A stretch of DNA of 64,000 nt from Rhodamnia argentea (taxonomy: Eukaryota; Streptophyta; Magnoliopsida; Myrtales; Myrtaceae): positions 10,292,001-10,356,000 of the forward strand of contig NC_063153.1 in NCBI RefSeq assembly GCF_020921035.1, written 5' to 3'. This document shows, in pieces, positions 14,363 through 25,268 of the stretch. Numbering within the stretch: position 1 is the first letter of the stretch; each line of letters starts with the position of its first letter. The notes under the pieces are model-generated. The model saw only the letters and a list, made by a program, of their open reading frames with translations. It searched no databases and was not told the DNA's origin. The position numbers and the translations under genes were made by a program.

Positions 14363-17226
14363 TCACTTAACATAGATTCTTAAGTACCGCAACAACGCCA
14401 TCTCTAACAGACAAGTGCAGCGAGTTGGGGTAGCCTCTTTAGGTGTGGTACTGTTACTGCAGCCCCCATTTGAAGACACTTCAATTGAGGATGCGCATTT
14501 TCCAGTTGGAGAAGAAATCCCTTGTGGCAGCGTTTTCGGAACCGATGATTTATTTGGTGTACACGGCAAAGGCTGATTGAACAACCTCTTAATGATACTG
14601 GACCCTTGAACCATTGAACCACTGATCACACTTTTCTGGCTTAAGCTCTGCACTAACCCGGAAAGGTTAGCATTTCCTTGATCTAAGTTTGTGCTGCCCT
14701 GACAGTTTAAGAGACATATCAATAAAGCATTCAAGAGCAGAGGCAGTGCAAACTAATAGCTGCTACAAATAAGAGTGTGTGCTCCAGACGTATACGCAAA
14801 GAAACTTAGAAGTAAAACCAGCAGCACTAAAAGGCTCTTTTTTTCTGCTTGATAACTATAAAAAAACCTTTAGCCTCATAACAGCATCAACAGCCAACTG
14901 GGCAAACTGTTCCTTATCTTGAGATAATATTTTGGAACTCAAAGTAGTCTTTGCAATCTTCATCAAGTCAAACGTAAATTTCTCTGCATCACCCAAGATA
15001 ATTGTGAATTAGTCATAAAAGTTACAAAAGGCACAAATGTTGAACAGATGAACAAGCAAATGAGAAAGGTCGTTGGATTTAGCAGCTAAAAAACAACTGT
15101 ACCTACATATATATCTCATCAGTGAGAATTTTACCACACCCAAGGATACTCGACAATAAAACGCTCATGATGGAAACACTAGTTATCCAAATGTTGGAAG
15201 CAAACCACAGGCAATGGTCAAGAAGAATACCTGCATCGTCTTTGTTATCCATTGCCCTCTGTAATGGAACATCACATGCACATTCAGCTACCATTCGATA
15301 TCCTACAGAGATGAAGCACTTAAGATGACTTCGACCTTCAGATATCAGCATCAAGTGAAAGGTGGTAGAGATCAAGGACAAAATAAGATAGCTCAGAGGA
15401 AAAAAGCCCTCTACATTCTACTGCAATGATAACCCTATCTATAACAGCACCCATACACCATTTTGACGTGTGATTTATCCTGAGGACCAACATTCCTCTA
15501 TACTGAGCATGAATGGAACCACCTATCATCAGCATCCACTTAGACAATTTATCTATCACAAAACCTTTACCCAACAAGTGATCCAGTGTCATCCAGCTTT
15601 CATCAAGCATGCCTGAGGGAAAGATCTTTCAATTGGACATAATGTGTTGAGCACTCTATCAATGCATAAACTTCAAGAACTGGAAGAACAAATTTTACTA
15701 CAATAGAAGAAGGTTTACAAGACGAACCAAAAGAATATTGAAAATAATCGAGGATCACAAGAGGAATAATGGTCAAATCTCATAGGAAAGGTCCTGGGTC
15801 ACAGATACCAATATTCACCTCTCAAACTCAGTGGAAAATATTGAAAAAAGCTTAGCTACCATGGAATAGAAATGCATAACGAATTGAATGATTCAAAGGA
15901 AACAAGAATGGAAGATAAGGATTTCCACAAAAAAGTATAGAATCCACAGGAAACTCAAAAGGATCCCAAATAAAGAACACAAGCACAAACCAGAAATTAT
16001 CGTCATTGGGTGTATCTTTGCATTGACCAGCTTCTCTGCCTCACGTAGAAGTTCTCCAGCCAAAACAATAACCGATGTAGTCCCATCGTCAACTTCATCA
16101 TCTTGAACTTTAGAGATTTCTGACTCACATATTAAGAGTTTTGCCAAGACAGATACTGACATCGGTAAGCAAGCAATAAAAAGTCTTCCCTATCTACGTG
16201 AGGCATACAGCTCTACAGGTTTCCTATAACTTAACTTGATTCTTTTATAAGTAGTATACTTAGAATCAAAATCATTAATTTTCCTTATCCCCTAGAGTTG
16301 CTTTCGGGAAAATCTTCTAGTGCCAGAAAAACATGCAACTATCAATAATGAGAAATTTTTGTAGTATAAAAGCACTTATATCATATGAATGATACCAACA
16401 AGGACTTTAGCAGCCGGATTGTCAATATGAAGAGATATTAAGATGGTGGCACCATCATTTGTAACAGTAACTTCCCGGCCTCTGCCCGTTGATTGCAGAA
16501 TCTTATCCTGAAGATATGATACATCAAGAGAACCAACTTCAAATCACATAAAAAAGGCTAGCCATCTCCAATCCATAGTTTACATCAAGCAGAATTCCAA
16601 TTTACTCTACATGGCAGAGGCTAACTTATGTAAACCATTCCAGATAGACAATACACTCAGAGAACTGTAAATATTACCATTCCCTTTGGACCTGAGGTGG
16701 TCTTGACCAAGTCTGCAATTGCCATTGCTCCAACAAAGGATGCCTGGAAACAAAAGTTGTAAATTCATAAGAGGAGATGACAGAGCAATAACTCAACACT
16801 CTGTGCATTCAATTTAAAACAGTTTCAAAATGATAATAATCACCTACACACACTCAAGTCACTCAACTCTCGTCGCCAACGTGCATATTTGCAAAAACAT
16901 TCGCCATTTGTTAATCAAATTACTCAGGAGGGTCGACACTTCAATCCACTAAACCAACCAACGGATCCCCACATTTCCCAACATGAGGGTCGACACCATC
17001 CCACGATGTCATGCATAAAGCTTAAAATTTGGATAAAATAGCTTCGAACCGAGTAAATCGACAAATAGAACAAAGAAACAATAAAAACGATCGATAAAAT
17101 CTCCATAACATATTAGCAGTAGCATAAGTTGCCCACACAATGCTTCCTCTGTCCCCATATAAGCTTCCAGACATCAAATCAAGCATAGAGTGAAAGGGAA
17201 GTCGGAAGGACCGTACCTACAGCCAT
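14363..17226 (-). pseudogene. CCT2: Captured 5' part of CCT2 (T-complex protein 1 subunit beta) inside the CACTA element
   Basis: CCT2 is one of eight subunits of the cytosolic TRiC/CCT chaperonin. On the minus strand the pieces are: ATG exon 17217-17226 (MAV, followed by a donor); 16678-16743 (ASFVGAMAIADLVKTTSGPK); 16396-16507 ([20 protein letters not shown] onward); 15991-16119 ([16 protein letters not shown] to HPMTIIS); 15231-15302 (GYRMVAECACDVPLQRAMDN); 14868-14983 (EKFTFDLMKIAKTTLSSKIL to AVDAVMRLK); then from 14698 GSTNLDQ, after which homology stops and an unrelated frame runs on. The second CCT2 exon (DKIFKDEAS-type) was not found between 16744 and 17216. About two thirds of the protein is absent. 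Introns and start exon are kept, so it came from genomic DNA, not a retro-copy. A (GA)n tract at 17374-17418 lies where the source promoter or leader would be. Confidence 0.9.
15338..15610 (-). other. Unidentified open frame within the CCT2 fragment's intron
   Basis: A 90-codon minus-strand frame contains LDESWMTLDHLLGKGFVIDK and a segment GGSIHAQYRGMLVLRINHTS. It sits between the CCT2 exons HPMTIIS and GYRMVAE, where the family has only an intron. It may be a second captured gene fragment or chance. I do not recognise it. Confidence 0.3.
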
Positions 17227-17369
17227 CGACACAGATCCTCAGAGAGAGAGCTCGAAAATAGCCGGTTTCTGGCTACTGCCGGTCGTGGACTGCCGATTGA
17301 TGGAGGCGGTAGGTCGCTGGAGACGGCGGTGCGAAGGCGACGGCGGTCGATGCTGGCTCTGTTGGCGAA

Positions 17370-17373
<4 letters not shown>

Positions 17374-17418
<45 letters not shown>
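17374..17418. repeat. (GA)n microsatellite
   Basis: A pure run of GA dinucleotides lies upstream of the captured CCT2 ATG (it reads CT on the CCT2 sense strand), a composition common in plant 5' leaders. The frames predicted across it on both strands are artefacts of the repeat. Confidence 0.95.
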
Positions 17419-17421
<3 letters not shown>

Positions 17422-17504
17422 TTTGGGCTCTGGCAGCCAGGTCGAAAGGTTGGGGATGGAGAGGGAAAAGGAAAAGAAAGAACGCGGCAAATGGATTTTG
17501 TCTG

Positions 17505-19440
17505 GGAACTTTAGCGACGAAAACATATTTTTGTCGCCAACTTAGCGATGAAAACGTAGATTCGTCGCTAAATTAGCGACGAAAAAAAAATACGTCGCTA
17601 ATTTAGCGACGAAAAACTTATTTCGTCGCTAAATTAGCGACAAATAAACAGATTCGTCGCTAATTTGAATATTTTATTTTTTATTTTTATTCGTATTCCA
17701 TTAGCGACGAATAAAATTTCCGTCGCTAAATTGAATATTTTTTTTTCATATTATATTAGCGACGAAAAGAATAATTCGTCGCTAATTTGAATATTTTATA
17801 TTTTATTTTTATTCATCACTAAATTAGCGACGAATATTTATTTCGTCGCTAATTTAGCGATTAATATTTCTTTCGTCGCTAAATTTAGCGACTAACTCGA
17901 TTTTTCGTCGCTAATTTAGTGATGAATACTTTCTTTCGTCGTTAATTTAGCGACGAACTCTTTTTTTCGTCGCTAATTTAGAGACGAAATAGTTTATTTG
18001 TCGCTATTCTTTTTTATTTTTATTCATATTCTATTAGCTACGAATTTTTCTTTCGTCGTTAATTTAGCGACAAAAAAATGAATTCATTGCTAATTTGAAT
18101 ATTCTCTTTTTTATTTTAGTTTGTATTCTATTTTCATATATTTTCAATTTCTTAATTTATTAAATTTTTTTATTTATTCTATTTATTATTAAATATTTTC
18201 TTTCTATTCTTATTTTTGAAAAAAAAATAGAATTCAAAATAATTCGAATTTGGGAATTATATCCTATTGGAAATTTCGTCTCTAAATGAGCAACGAAAAA
18301 TGAAAACAATCTGAAGCTTCTTAAAATTAGCAATGAATTCTATCCTATAGAATTCAAAAGAATTCGCTAAATTAGCAACGAAACAATCTTCATCGGAAAA
18401 AGACATCATCCTTGCCTCGGAAAAAGATCTCATTCGCTAACGTATTATCCATGCTCCATCTCACCAAGAATAGAAACATTAGCATCGGACTCCTAAATGC
18501 ATCAAAAGTAGCTGTCACAATCCGAAACTTCTTAAAATGTATTGCCACCGATCATCATCATAGAAATAGAAATGAGCACGAGCAATATCTTATTATATAG
18601 CAACATAGAAATTGACCAAAATAATTGGAAATAGAGAATGACTTGTAATTAGGATTAATAGCATACGAATTAAATATTAAAAATATCATATCTAATGTTT
18701 AATACTCTTAATTAAGACAATAAAATTCTAAAAATTAAATTTTGTATGTGACAAGACAATTACTTTGAAATTGAAAAAATAACCATGTCAAAAACACTTA
18801 CCCAAGTATTTGCTTGAATTATTTATAGTAGAGCATGGTTAATCTGATGAGAATTGCAAATTTCGTCGTTAATTGTATAAATTAACGAAGAAAAGATATT
18901 GGACTTTAGTGACAAAAAAACATATGTTATTTAGCGACGAAAATCCCTTTCGTCGCAAATGTTACGACGAATTTTGCGACGAAATCGATTTTTGTCGCTA
19001 AATTACGGAAATTGGTTTACCGACGAATCACCTTTTCGTCGCTAAATTAGAGACGAAAAAATTTTTTGTCGCTAATTTAGCGACGAAAAACTTGTTTGTC
19101 GCTAATTTCGTCGCTAAATTAGGGACGAAAAATTTTTTTGTCGCTAATTTAGCGACGAACAAGTTTTTCGTCGCTAATTTCGTCGCAAATTAGTGACGAA
19201 TTTTTTTCGTCGCTATTTTCGTCGCCAAATTAGTGTCGAATTTTTTTTCGTCGCTATTTGCGTCACCAATTAGCGACGAATATAGTTTCGTTGCTATTTT
19301 CGTCGCTAATTAGCGATGAATTTTTTCGTCACTATTTTTGTCTCAAATAGCGACAAATTTTTTTTTCGTCGCTATTTTCGTCGCAAATTAGCCACGAAGT
19401 TTTTTCGTCGCTAATTTTTCGTGGCTAAATCCTTGTTTTT
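17505..19440. repeat. Right subterminal repeat array of the CACTA element
   Basis: The same TTAGCGACGAAA/TTTCGTCGCTAA units form two dense blocks, about 17510-18110 and 18850-19440. Between them lies an AT-rich stretch with few units. The right array is about three times longer than the left one. Confidence 0.9.
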
Positions 19441-19506
19441 TTGTAGTGACTATAACTAAAGTTGGGCCTTTTTATGGGACAAAAAAAGAAGAAGAGAGAA
19501 TTGAGG

Positions 19507-20749
19507 TGGGAAAATTGTTAAAAAAGTCATAAATCTATTGCACTTTTGCTAATTCAGACCTAAATTTTTTGCATTTATACTAATTTAGTCCATCTAGCCA
19601 AATTTGGCTGGCCGTCATTGATGTGAATGTTGACCAGCGTTGACGTGAATAATTTTTAATAATATTTGAATATTTTTTTTTTCAAATTGTTTCTTTTATT
19701 TTTTCTTTTCTTTTCTTTCTTTCCCTTTTTTCTTTTCTTTTCTTCTTCTTACAGCCGGTCGTCGGCGATGACCGACTAGAGGCTCGGCTAGCAAGGTCAA
19801 CCTCACCGGCCTCAAGCGAAGCTCGCCCCCACTGGGTTGGCCGGCCTCGCCCAACCTTGGCGAGTTGATGAGTGAGCTAGGATTGTTGGCGCTCTTGGTA
19901 TGGCAGCTGATGGTAATAAACCCGCAAACCAGAGGAACTTTGCCGGTCAAGGAAGAGTTGCTGGCTAGGCAAGGGCTCCACTAGGCGTGGTGCAGCCGAG
20001 GGATCAAAACGGGAGCAAGATCTTGATGCAAGGTTCGGCACGAAGGAACAACATCGTGGTCGGTGCCAAGGGGCTAGGCTATTCACCGCGGTTGGACTCG
20101 ACAACAGGACAACAAAGGCAACAAAGCTCGGATTAGGGAGATAGCGTGCAGAGCAGCAGGTTTGTTGGGGCTACTAGCTCATTACTGAGGCGAGGGATCT
20201 GAGACCACTCGATGGGACACAGGCCGAGGATGGAATTCAGTAGACTGAAGCTTGAGCCAAGGCAGCAGCCGATGTTGGTTGTTAGAAGAAGATCGGGGGA
20301 CAACGCAAAGTCGCGGTCGAGTCCTTCGTTGAAGTGCCGAAAGGTGAGCACCAAGGACGAAGACTAAAAGAAAATGAATGATGTTGGCCAAAGTTGACAA
20401 GATGGGTGGAATTGCTATAAATGCAAAAAGTTTGAGACTGAATTGGCAGAATTAAAAATTTATGAGGTAACCTTCGCCTAAGGCTGGCAAGGTCGACCGG
20501 CTAGAGGAAGAAGAAAGAAAAAAAAAGTAAAAAAAAAGAAAAAAGAAAAAAATAGTTTTAAAAAAATATTATTAAAAATGATCCACATTAGTACTAGTAT
20601 TCACGTCGGCATCGGTTGACCAAAGTTGATTAGATGAGTTGAATTGCTATAAATACAAAAAGTTTATGACTGAATTGGCGTAATTAAAAATTTATGACTG
20701 AATTGACAAAAATATAATAGATTTTGAGTTTTTTTTTGACAATTTTTCA
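19507..20749. mobile_element. Long family A inverted-repeat element with 9-bp target duplication
   Basis: The left end is TGGGAAAATTGTTAAAAAAG and the right end inverted is GACAATTTTTCA. Flanks are GAATTGAGG (19498-19506) and GAATTGAGA (20750-20758), eight of nine equal. The arms repeat TGAATTGGC, TTTAGTCCAT and GTTGACC words. The right arm occurs twice (20390-20470 and 20630-20750), so the element has an internal duplication. The centre has T-rich, GC-rich and A-rich blocks. Frames at 19696-20400 are GC-rich core sequence, not genes. Confidence 0.75.
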
Positions 20750-20790
20750 GAATTGAGAATGTAGCTAGATTTTTTATAAGATAAATGGTA

Positions 20791-22450
20791 GAATTCACAG
20801 TAAAGTGTTAGTGCGGACGACCCATAATTTACTAACTTTAGCAAATCGCAAGGTTGCTACTGTTCGCAGCTTATCTTCTTAAGGGCAAAAAAGGCAAAAA
20901 GGAAAATTCAATGGTCAGCAGTAAAAGTTGCAGCAACCCCGCGTGGGTCCATAATCAGTATCCTACTTACAAAAATTCTTCAAATGTATGTAGGGGAATC
21001 TTCTGCAGTTTGCATGTGCGGCCCAGCTAAGCTCCTGAGTCTGTTCATCGACTCGTGCAAATGGATTTCTTTTTCCCTCTTCCTTTTCCCCCAAACTTCA
21101 ATTATTGCCCTACGGGCAAAATGGGGGGAGAGTCATCATGAACTAGATGACAAATTCATCAGTTGCCTCTTTTCAATAATGTAAACTAGTGGCCGTCCAT
21201 CCATTTTTGGTCCCACTTACAGTAGATTCTACGAGCGCATGGAGGCTCTGGTGAAAGCGAACATCTCCTTGAAATACATGCGGATGCTTTGACACTACGA
21301 AAAGAAAAAAGAAAGAGCAAAGAGATTGAGCTGAAAGGGGTTGATGGAGCAATTCTGTTAGTCAGCGACGAACATGAGGTCTCATCCTCACAAATCTCTG
21401 AGGCCCTGGACAAGGATTGGCCCCCGTCTCTGATCGGAGCAGAAGAATCGGGTTTGTTGTTCCGGCGTCCGATGCTTGATCGGCCAATCTCCATTTCTCT
21501 TTCGTTTGTTTCGCCTTTCAAAGTTGAGACTGAGACTTGAATCCATAAAGAACATTGGTTAATTGGTTGATTGAGGTTTTCACTATTTTAATGTCAACGC
21601 CACATAAGCAAAAAGCATACGACACCACACTCCACACTCGGAAACACACTCAATGGCAATAATAAGTAAAGAAAAAGAAGCTTTAACACAAAAATAGATG
21701 TAAAGTAACCTAAGGAGTTGATTAAGACGATTGTTTCAGCAGCCGTGGAACTAGCACTATCATTATTAGGGCTCGGCTCACAAACACAATGAAGTAAAAC
21801 AAGCGAGAAAAATAAATTGAGACACCAAATTTTATTCTAGTTCACTTAGGATTCCATTATAATTAACACCTTTTACCTCTCGTTACATAACTCAATTACA
21901 TAAGAAAGAAAATATATATAGTAGTAGCTATTCATGAGCCCAAGCTCAAACTACTAATGAAACAATATGGGCTTAAATCGTAAATGCCCACTGGTGTTCA
22001 AAGGGCGCTACCTCCTTGAGACCCCCGCTAGAGCGGCTCCTCTCGAACCCCCACCGGCTCAGCATGAAGCTGGATCCACGTACTTTCCTTTCGTAGGAAA
22101 GTATGAATCACACCCCAATAATCATCTCAGCTTTTGAGTTGGTGGATGTGTATGTTATGAACAGTTTTGAACATGAACGATTGACCAAAGAAAGTCCTAG
22201 TTTGGTCTCTCAGGAATCACCTCATTATTGACAAATATTCCCCTGTCTAGACAATGTCATTGGTTGGGTAACTGGTGTTAGAAATTTAAAGGAAAATGCT
22301 AGAAGCACACTATAGGTTTAATGTATACATTACGGACTAATAAAGTGTTAGGTGGAATATCTTCCTCACTCTTGAATTTGGATCAGAGTCATTTATGCAC
22401 TTTTTTTTAGGGTACTTTCATAAGCAGTGATTTATATGCGTAGGCAACTC
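20791..22450. repeat. Copy 2 of the segmental duplication, interrupted by an insertion
   Basis: 20791-21021 and 22179-22450 together match 12301-12800. The interrupting stretch, about 21022-22178, has no match in copy 1. It contains a low-complexity frame (21289-21540) and an AT-rich region, and no terminal repeat I could define. Confidence 0.65.
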
Positions 22451-23038
22451 GATAGACGATGTAAAGGACAATAGGATGTTCTTTAGAATCTCGTTAATGA
22501 GCATTATGGGAGCCCTTGAAAAGCGTATTAACTGATGAGCGGGTTCACTTTTCAAAGTAGTAGTTACGTATGCCACGATGTATTCGGTGTATTGGAAACT
22601 ACAAAACTTTCTCAATTAGTAGGTTAACGAGAGCTTCGACAAAATAATTTTCTTTATAGTTTTGCTTCGATTTCCAAGTAGAATAATCACCTCTCCGATC
22701 GGTTACAAGCAAATAATTCAAGTTGAGATTACGATAATCACTTTTGTTTTGTGTATTTTCTTTCAATGGTTAGTGATCCTTATGGGGATTTGACATGTTA
22801 CACAAGTTTGAATTTCGGTATTTCCGTATGTACATGTTAGAAGAAGGTATTAATTTAGTATTTATAACATAGAGGATCCCAATTATTAAAAAAGAAAAAA
22901 AAAGCGGCAAGGGATAGGAAAAATACGATTTAGGTATCTGGGTGTTCATGTAATTTCCTTGCAGAGATAATGCACGTAAAATTACAGGCATGCCCCTCAT
23001 AATTCTTGGTTCTTGGACAAAAGGGAGACTCACAAGCG
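22451..23038. other. Upstream region of the aquaporin gene
   Basis: No gene is recognised. The sequence is AT-rich and becomes the presumed promoter towards 23039. The minus-strand frame at 22770-23093 has no recognisable domain. Confidence 0.4.
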
Positions 23039-23046
23039 TTATAAAG
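23039..23046 (+). promoter_or_regulatory. TATA-like box of the aquaporin gene
   Basis: TTATAAAG lies 139 bases before the ATG at 23185, which would leave a leader of about 110 bases including a short GA run at 23142-23157. It is the best TATA candidate in the region; position is the only support. Confidence 0.4.
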
Positions 23047-23184
23047 TGGAGTGTCCTTGAACTTGAAAAGGCCACTACTCCTTTGAATTTCATGGGGAGG
23101 CCTCTTATTCTAACTTGATTGACTCATCCTCATAAACAAGAGCGAGAGAGAGAGAGGTCTTCACCGTCGTCATCAGCCGCGGAA

Positions 23185-24547
23185 ATGGCGAAAATTGCAT
23201 TAGGAAACAGCCGTGAAGCCACTCAGCCGGACTGCGTCAAGGCCCTCGTCATTGAGTTCGTTGCCACCTTCCTTTTCGTCTTCGCCGGAGTCGGATCCGC
23301 CATGGCCGCCGGTATTAACTCGTGGTCGTCTTGATAAAAAACTGGATGGTTTTTGTCGTCTTAGTCATTAAAGAGCACGTCTCATCATGATGATGTTAGT
23401 AACAAGATTTTGCATATAGCCTAGAGTATGAACTTCAAAATTCTGGGAACGTATTTCTTTCTCTGGTCATGAAACTAGGGTTAGACCATATCAATAACAA
23501 GAAATTTTTGGTGAATCTATACATGATCAGGGAGGCTAGCTGCAGATGCTTTCGTGGGGCTGTTTGGCGTGGCCATGGCGCATGCGCTCGTGGTGGCCGT
23601 GATGATATCTGCCGGCCACATCTCCGGCGGCCACCTCAACCCTGCTGTCACGCTCGGCCTCCTTTTCGGCGGCCACATCACTGTCTTCCGGTCGATTCTG
23701 TACATGATCGACCAGTTGCTCGCCTCCGCAGCAGCTTGTTTTCTTCTGCAGTATCTCACTGGAGGACTAGTAAGTCATTCCAGTTGCTCGCTCTTCAGCC
23801 TCGCGGAAAGATCAATACACACGGATCACATACAGCAGAGTAGTTCACAAACTACGCATTACATTAAAACCCAAAGCTTTTAGATGACGAGATCATTCGT
23901 ACATTAGATCGAGTTTTAACTCGTGTTCGAGCAATCTGAGATTCTATCGCCGCACTAGCTTCGCGCGTTGTGATGAGCATTATGTTTCATCATCTGTTTT
24001 CTTCCCGTAACGATCGCAAACTTGACGATCTAATTAATTTTTTAATGACACCTTCGTGATTAAACTAAGAGAAAAGTAAGAAAAGGTCAATCAAGTGATG
24101 GGTCTCCAAGCTGTATATTCTTGTCCTCACTGCGCTTTTTTCACAAAACTTTATGACCTTTGGCCTTAATTTGTGCAGGCTACGCCAGTACATACACTTG
24201 CGAGTGGAATGACCTCCCTCCAAGGAATATTATGGGAGATTGTCCTGACGTTTTCCCTGTTGTTCACCGTCTACGCCACCATCGTGGACCCCAGGAAGAG
24301 CGCACACGGGGCCCAAGGCCCGATCCTCACCGGGCTCGTCGTCGGGGCCAACATCTTGGCTGGCGGAGCCTTCTCGGGGGCCTCGATGAACCCGGCTCGC
24401 TCCTTCGGGCCTGCTCTGGCGAGCTGGGATTGGACTGACCACTGGGTCTACTGGGTCGGACCCCTCGTTGGCGGCGGCCTCGCCGGGTTGGTCTACGAGA
24501 ACTTCTTCATCTGCAGATCTCACGCCGTTCTTCCGACCATGGAATAG
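23185..24547 (+). CDS. TIP4-1: Tonoplast intrinsic protein, TIP4 type aquaporin
   Basis: This is an MIP-family channel of the vacuolar membrane, passing water and possibly small neutral solutes. Exons 23185-23311, 23546-23769 and 24179-24547 have GT-AG borders and join in frame to 239 residues. Seen: [20 protein letters not shown] at the N-terminus, a first membrane span ending [12 protein letters not shown], the first NPA box in [20 protein letters not shown], the second in [15 protein letters not shown], and the His in helix 2 (VAMAHALVV) and Arg after the second NPA expected of the TIP selectivity filter. TIP4 features are [17 protein letters not shown] and [20 protein letters not shown]. 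The exon 1-2 join gives [14 protein letters not shown], several residues shorter in loop A than the TIP4 proteins I recall. An upstream AG at 23538-23539 would add two Ala instead. Exon 3 is clearly GC-richer than its surroundings. Confidence 0.95.
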
Positions 24548-25268
24548 GCTTTCTAATTCTAAGCGAAGTTCGTGATTGGACTCATGTATGAATTATGATG
24601 GGCATTGAAAATTACTCTGGTAGTCCAGCTCAGTTTATGTAAAAACCCAATGTTACTATGCTGCTCAATGAAGGGTATTTCATGAGATCTATTTCCAATT
24701 AGCTATTGATAATTCATAAGATCGTCACTTTATTTTACATAATTAAAAATTTAGTGAATTTGATCAATAGAAATGGTCGAGTCATCATTTAGTTTTCCAA
24801 GGGAAATTAGTATAGTGATCCTTTCTATGTAAATCTTGATCGATATGCATGTAGCACTTAAAAAAAGAGGAATATTCTATTTTTTTACTAAACTTTCAGT
24901 GACGAAACATTTCATGTGGGTGCACTAGCTATTATCATCACTGCACATCGGTGCTAAGATTAGTACCAAGTCTTAGGTTGCCATTAATGCTGGTCGGAAT
25001 TCCATCATTTCTTCCTTGAAGGCAAAAGGACACCATAAATAAAGAAGGAATCTGACAGTACAATGATGGATAGAAAAGTGTTACACGTGATACTCTAAAA
25101 GTTTTCGTCAAGGTCTTCATAATTTCTGGAGAACCCTTGTGGACTTATGTATTGCACAATGGACAAGCCATTGGCGATGTTGAATGAGCCAGGTACATAT
25201 AGTCGAAGTTATGGAAGAGTATTGGGTGGTTTCGGTCTAGTACGTTGATGTTTATTCCAGAGTTATGT
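24548..25268. other. 3' flank of the aquaporin gene
   Basis: This holds the presumed 3' UTR, then AT-rich sequence. No coding region or clear repeat is seen. Confidence 0.4.

Larger units (their letters stand above)
13528..19448. mobile_element. Non-autonomous CACTA (En/Spm) DNA transposon carrying a CCT2 fragment
   Basis: The element starts CACTACAAAAAAAAGAGGAT and ends with the inverted form, TCCTTGTTTTTTTGTAGTG. A 3-bp duplication ACT flanks it (13525-13527 and 19449-19451), the length expected for CACTA elements. Subterminal regions (13540-14130 and about 17510-18110, 18850-19440) are packed with TTTAGCGACGAAA in both directions, often as head-to-head palindromes; such arrays are the usual transposase-binding region of this superfamily. 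No transposase (TnpA/TnpD) frame is present, so it depends on a helper. The interior holds a minus-strand piece of the chaperonin gene CCT2 with its start codon, plus unidentified coding-like pieces. Length is 5,921 bp. Confidence 0.95.
12902..19488. repeat. Large inverted-repeat element (family C), split by the CACTA insertion
   Basis: The left arm (12902-13140) repeats units with AATCTTCAACTTT, TGTCCCAATTCTAC and TCCTAAAAAA. The inverted right arm (about 13410-13527) has GAGACAAAAAAAATTTAGGG, TAGAATTAG and TTAAAGTTGAGGG. Inner arms carry TTAACCCTCCGTC and GACGGAGGGTTAA. The right arm resumes after the CACTA element at 19452 with AACTAAAGTTGGGCC and TATGGGACAAAAAAAG. The core at 13200-13320 includes opposed AACCGAGGAATGGAG-like and CCGGTTGTGG words. 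Confidence 0.6.

Noticed and set aside
17239..17545. Open frames on both strands across the GA tract
   Set aside because: They are translations of a dinucleotide repeat in the leader of the captured CCT2 fragment.
13540..19440. Regular short repeats that could suggest a CRISPR-like array
   Set aside because: Units alternate in orientation, vary in spacing, have no unique spacers, and lie inside a CACTA element with defined ends.
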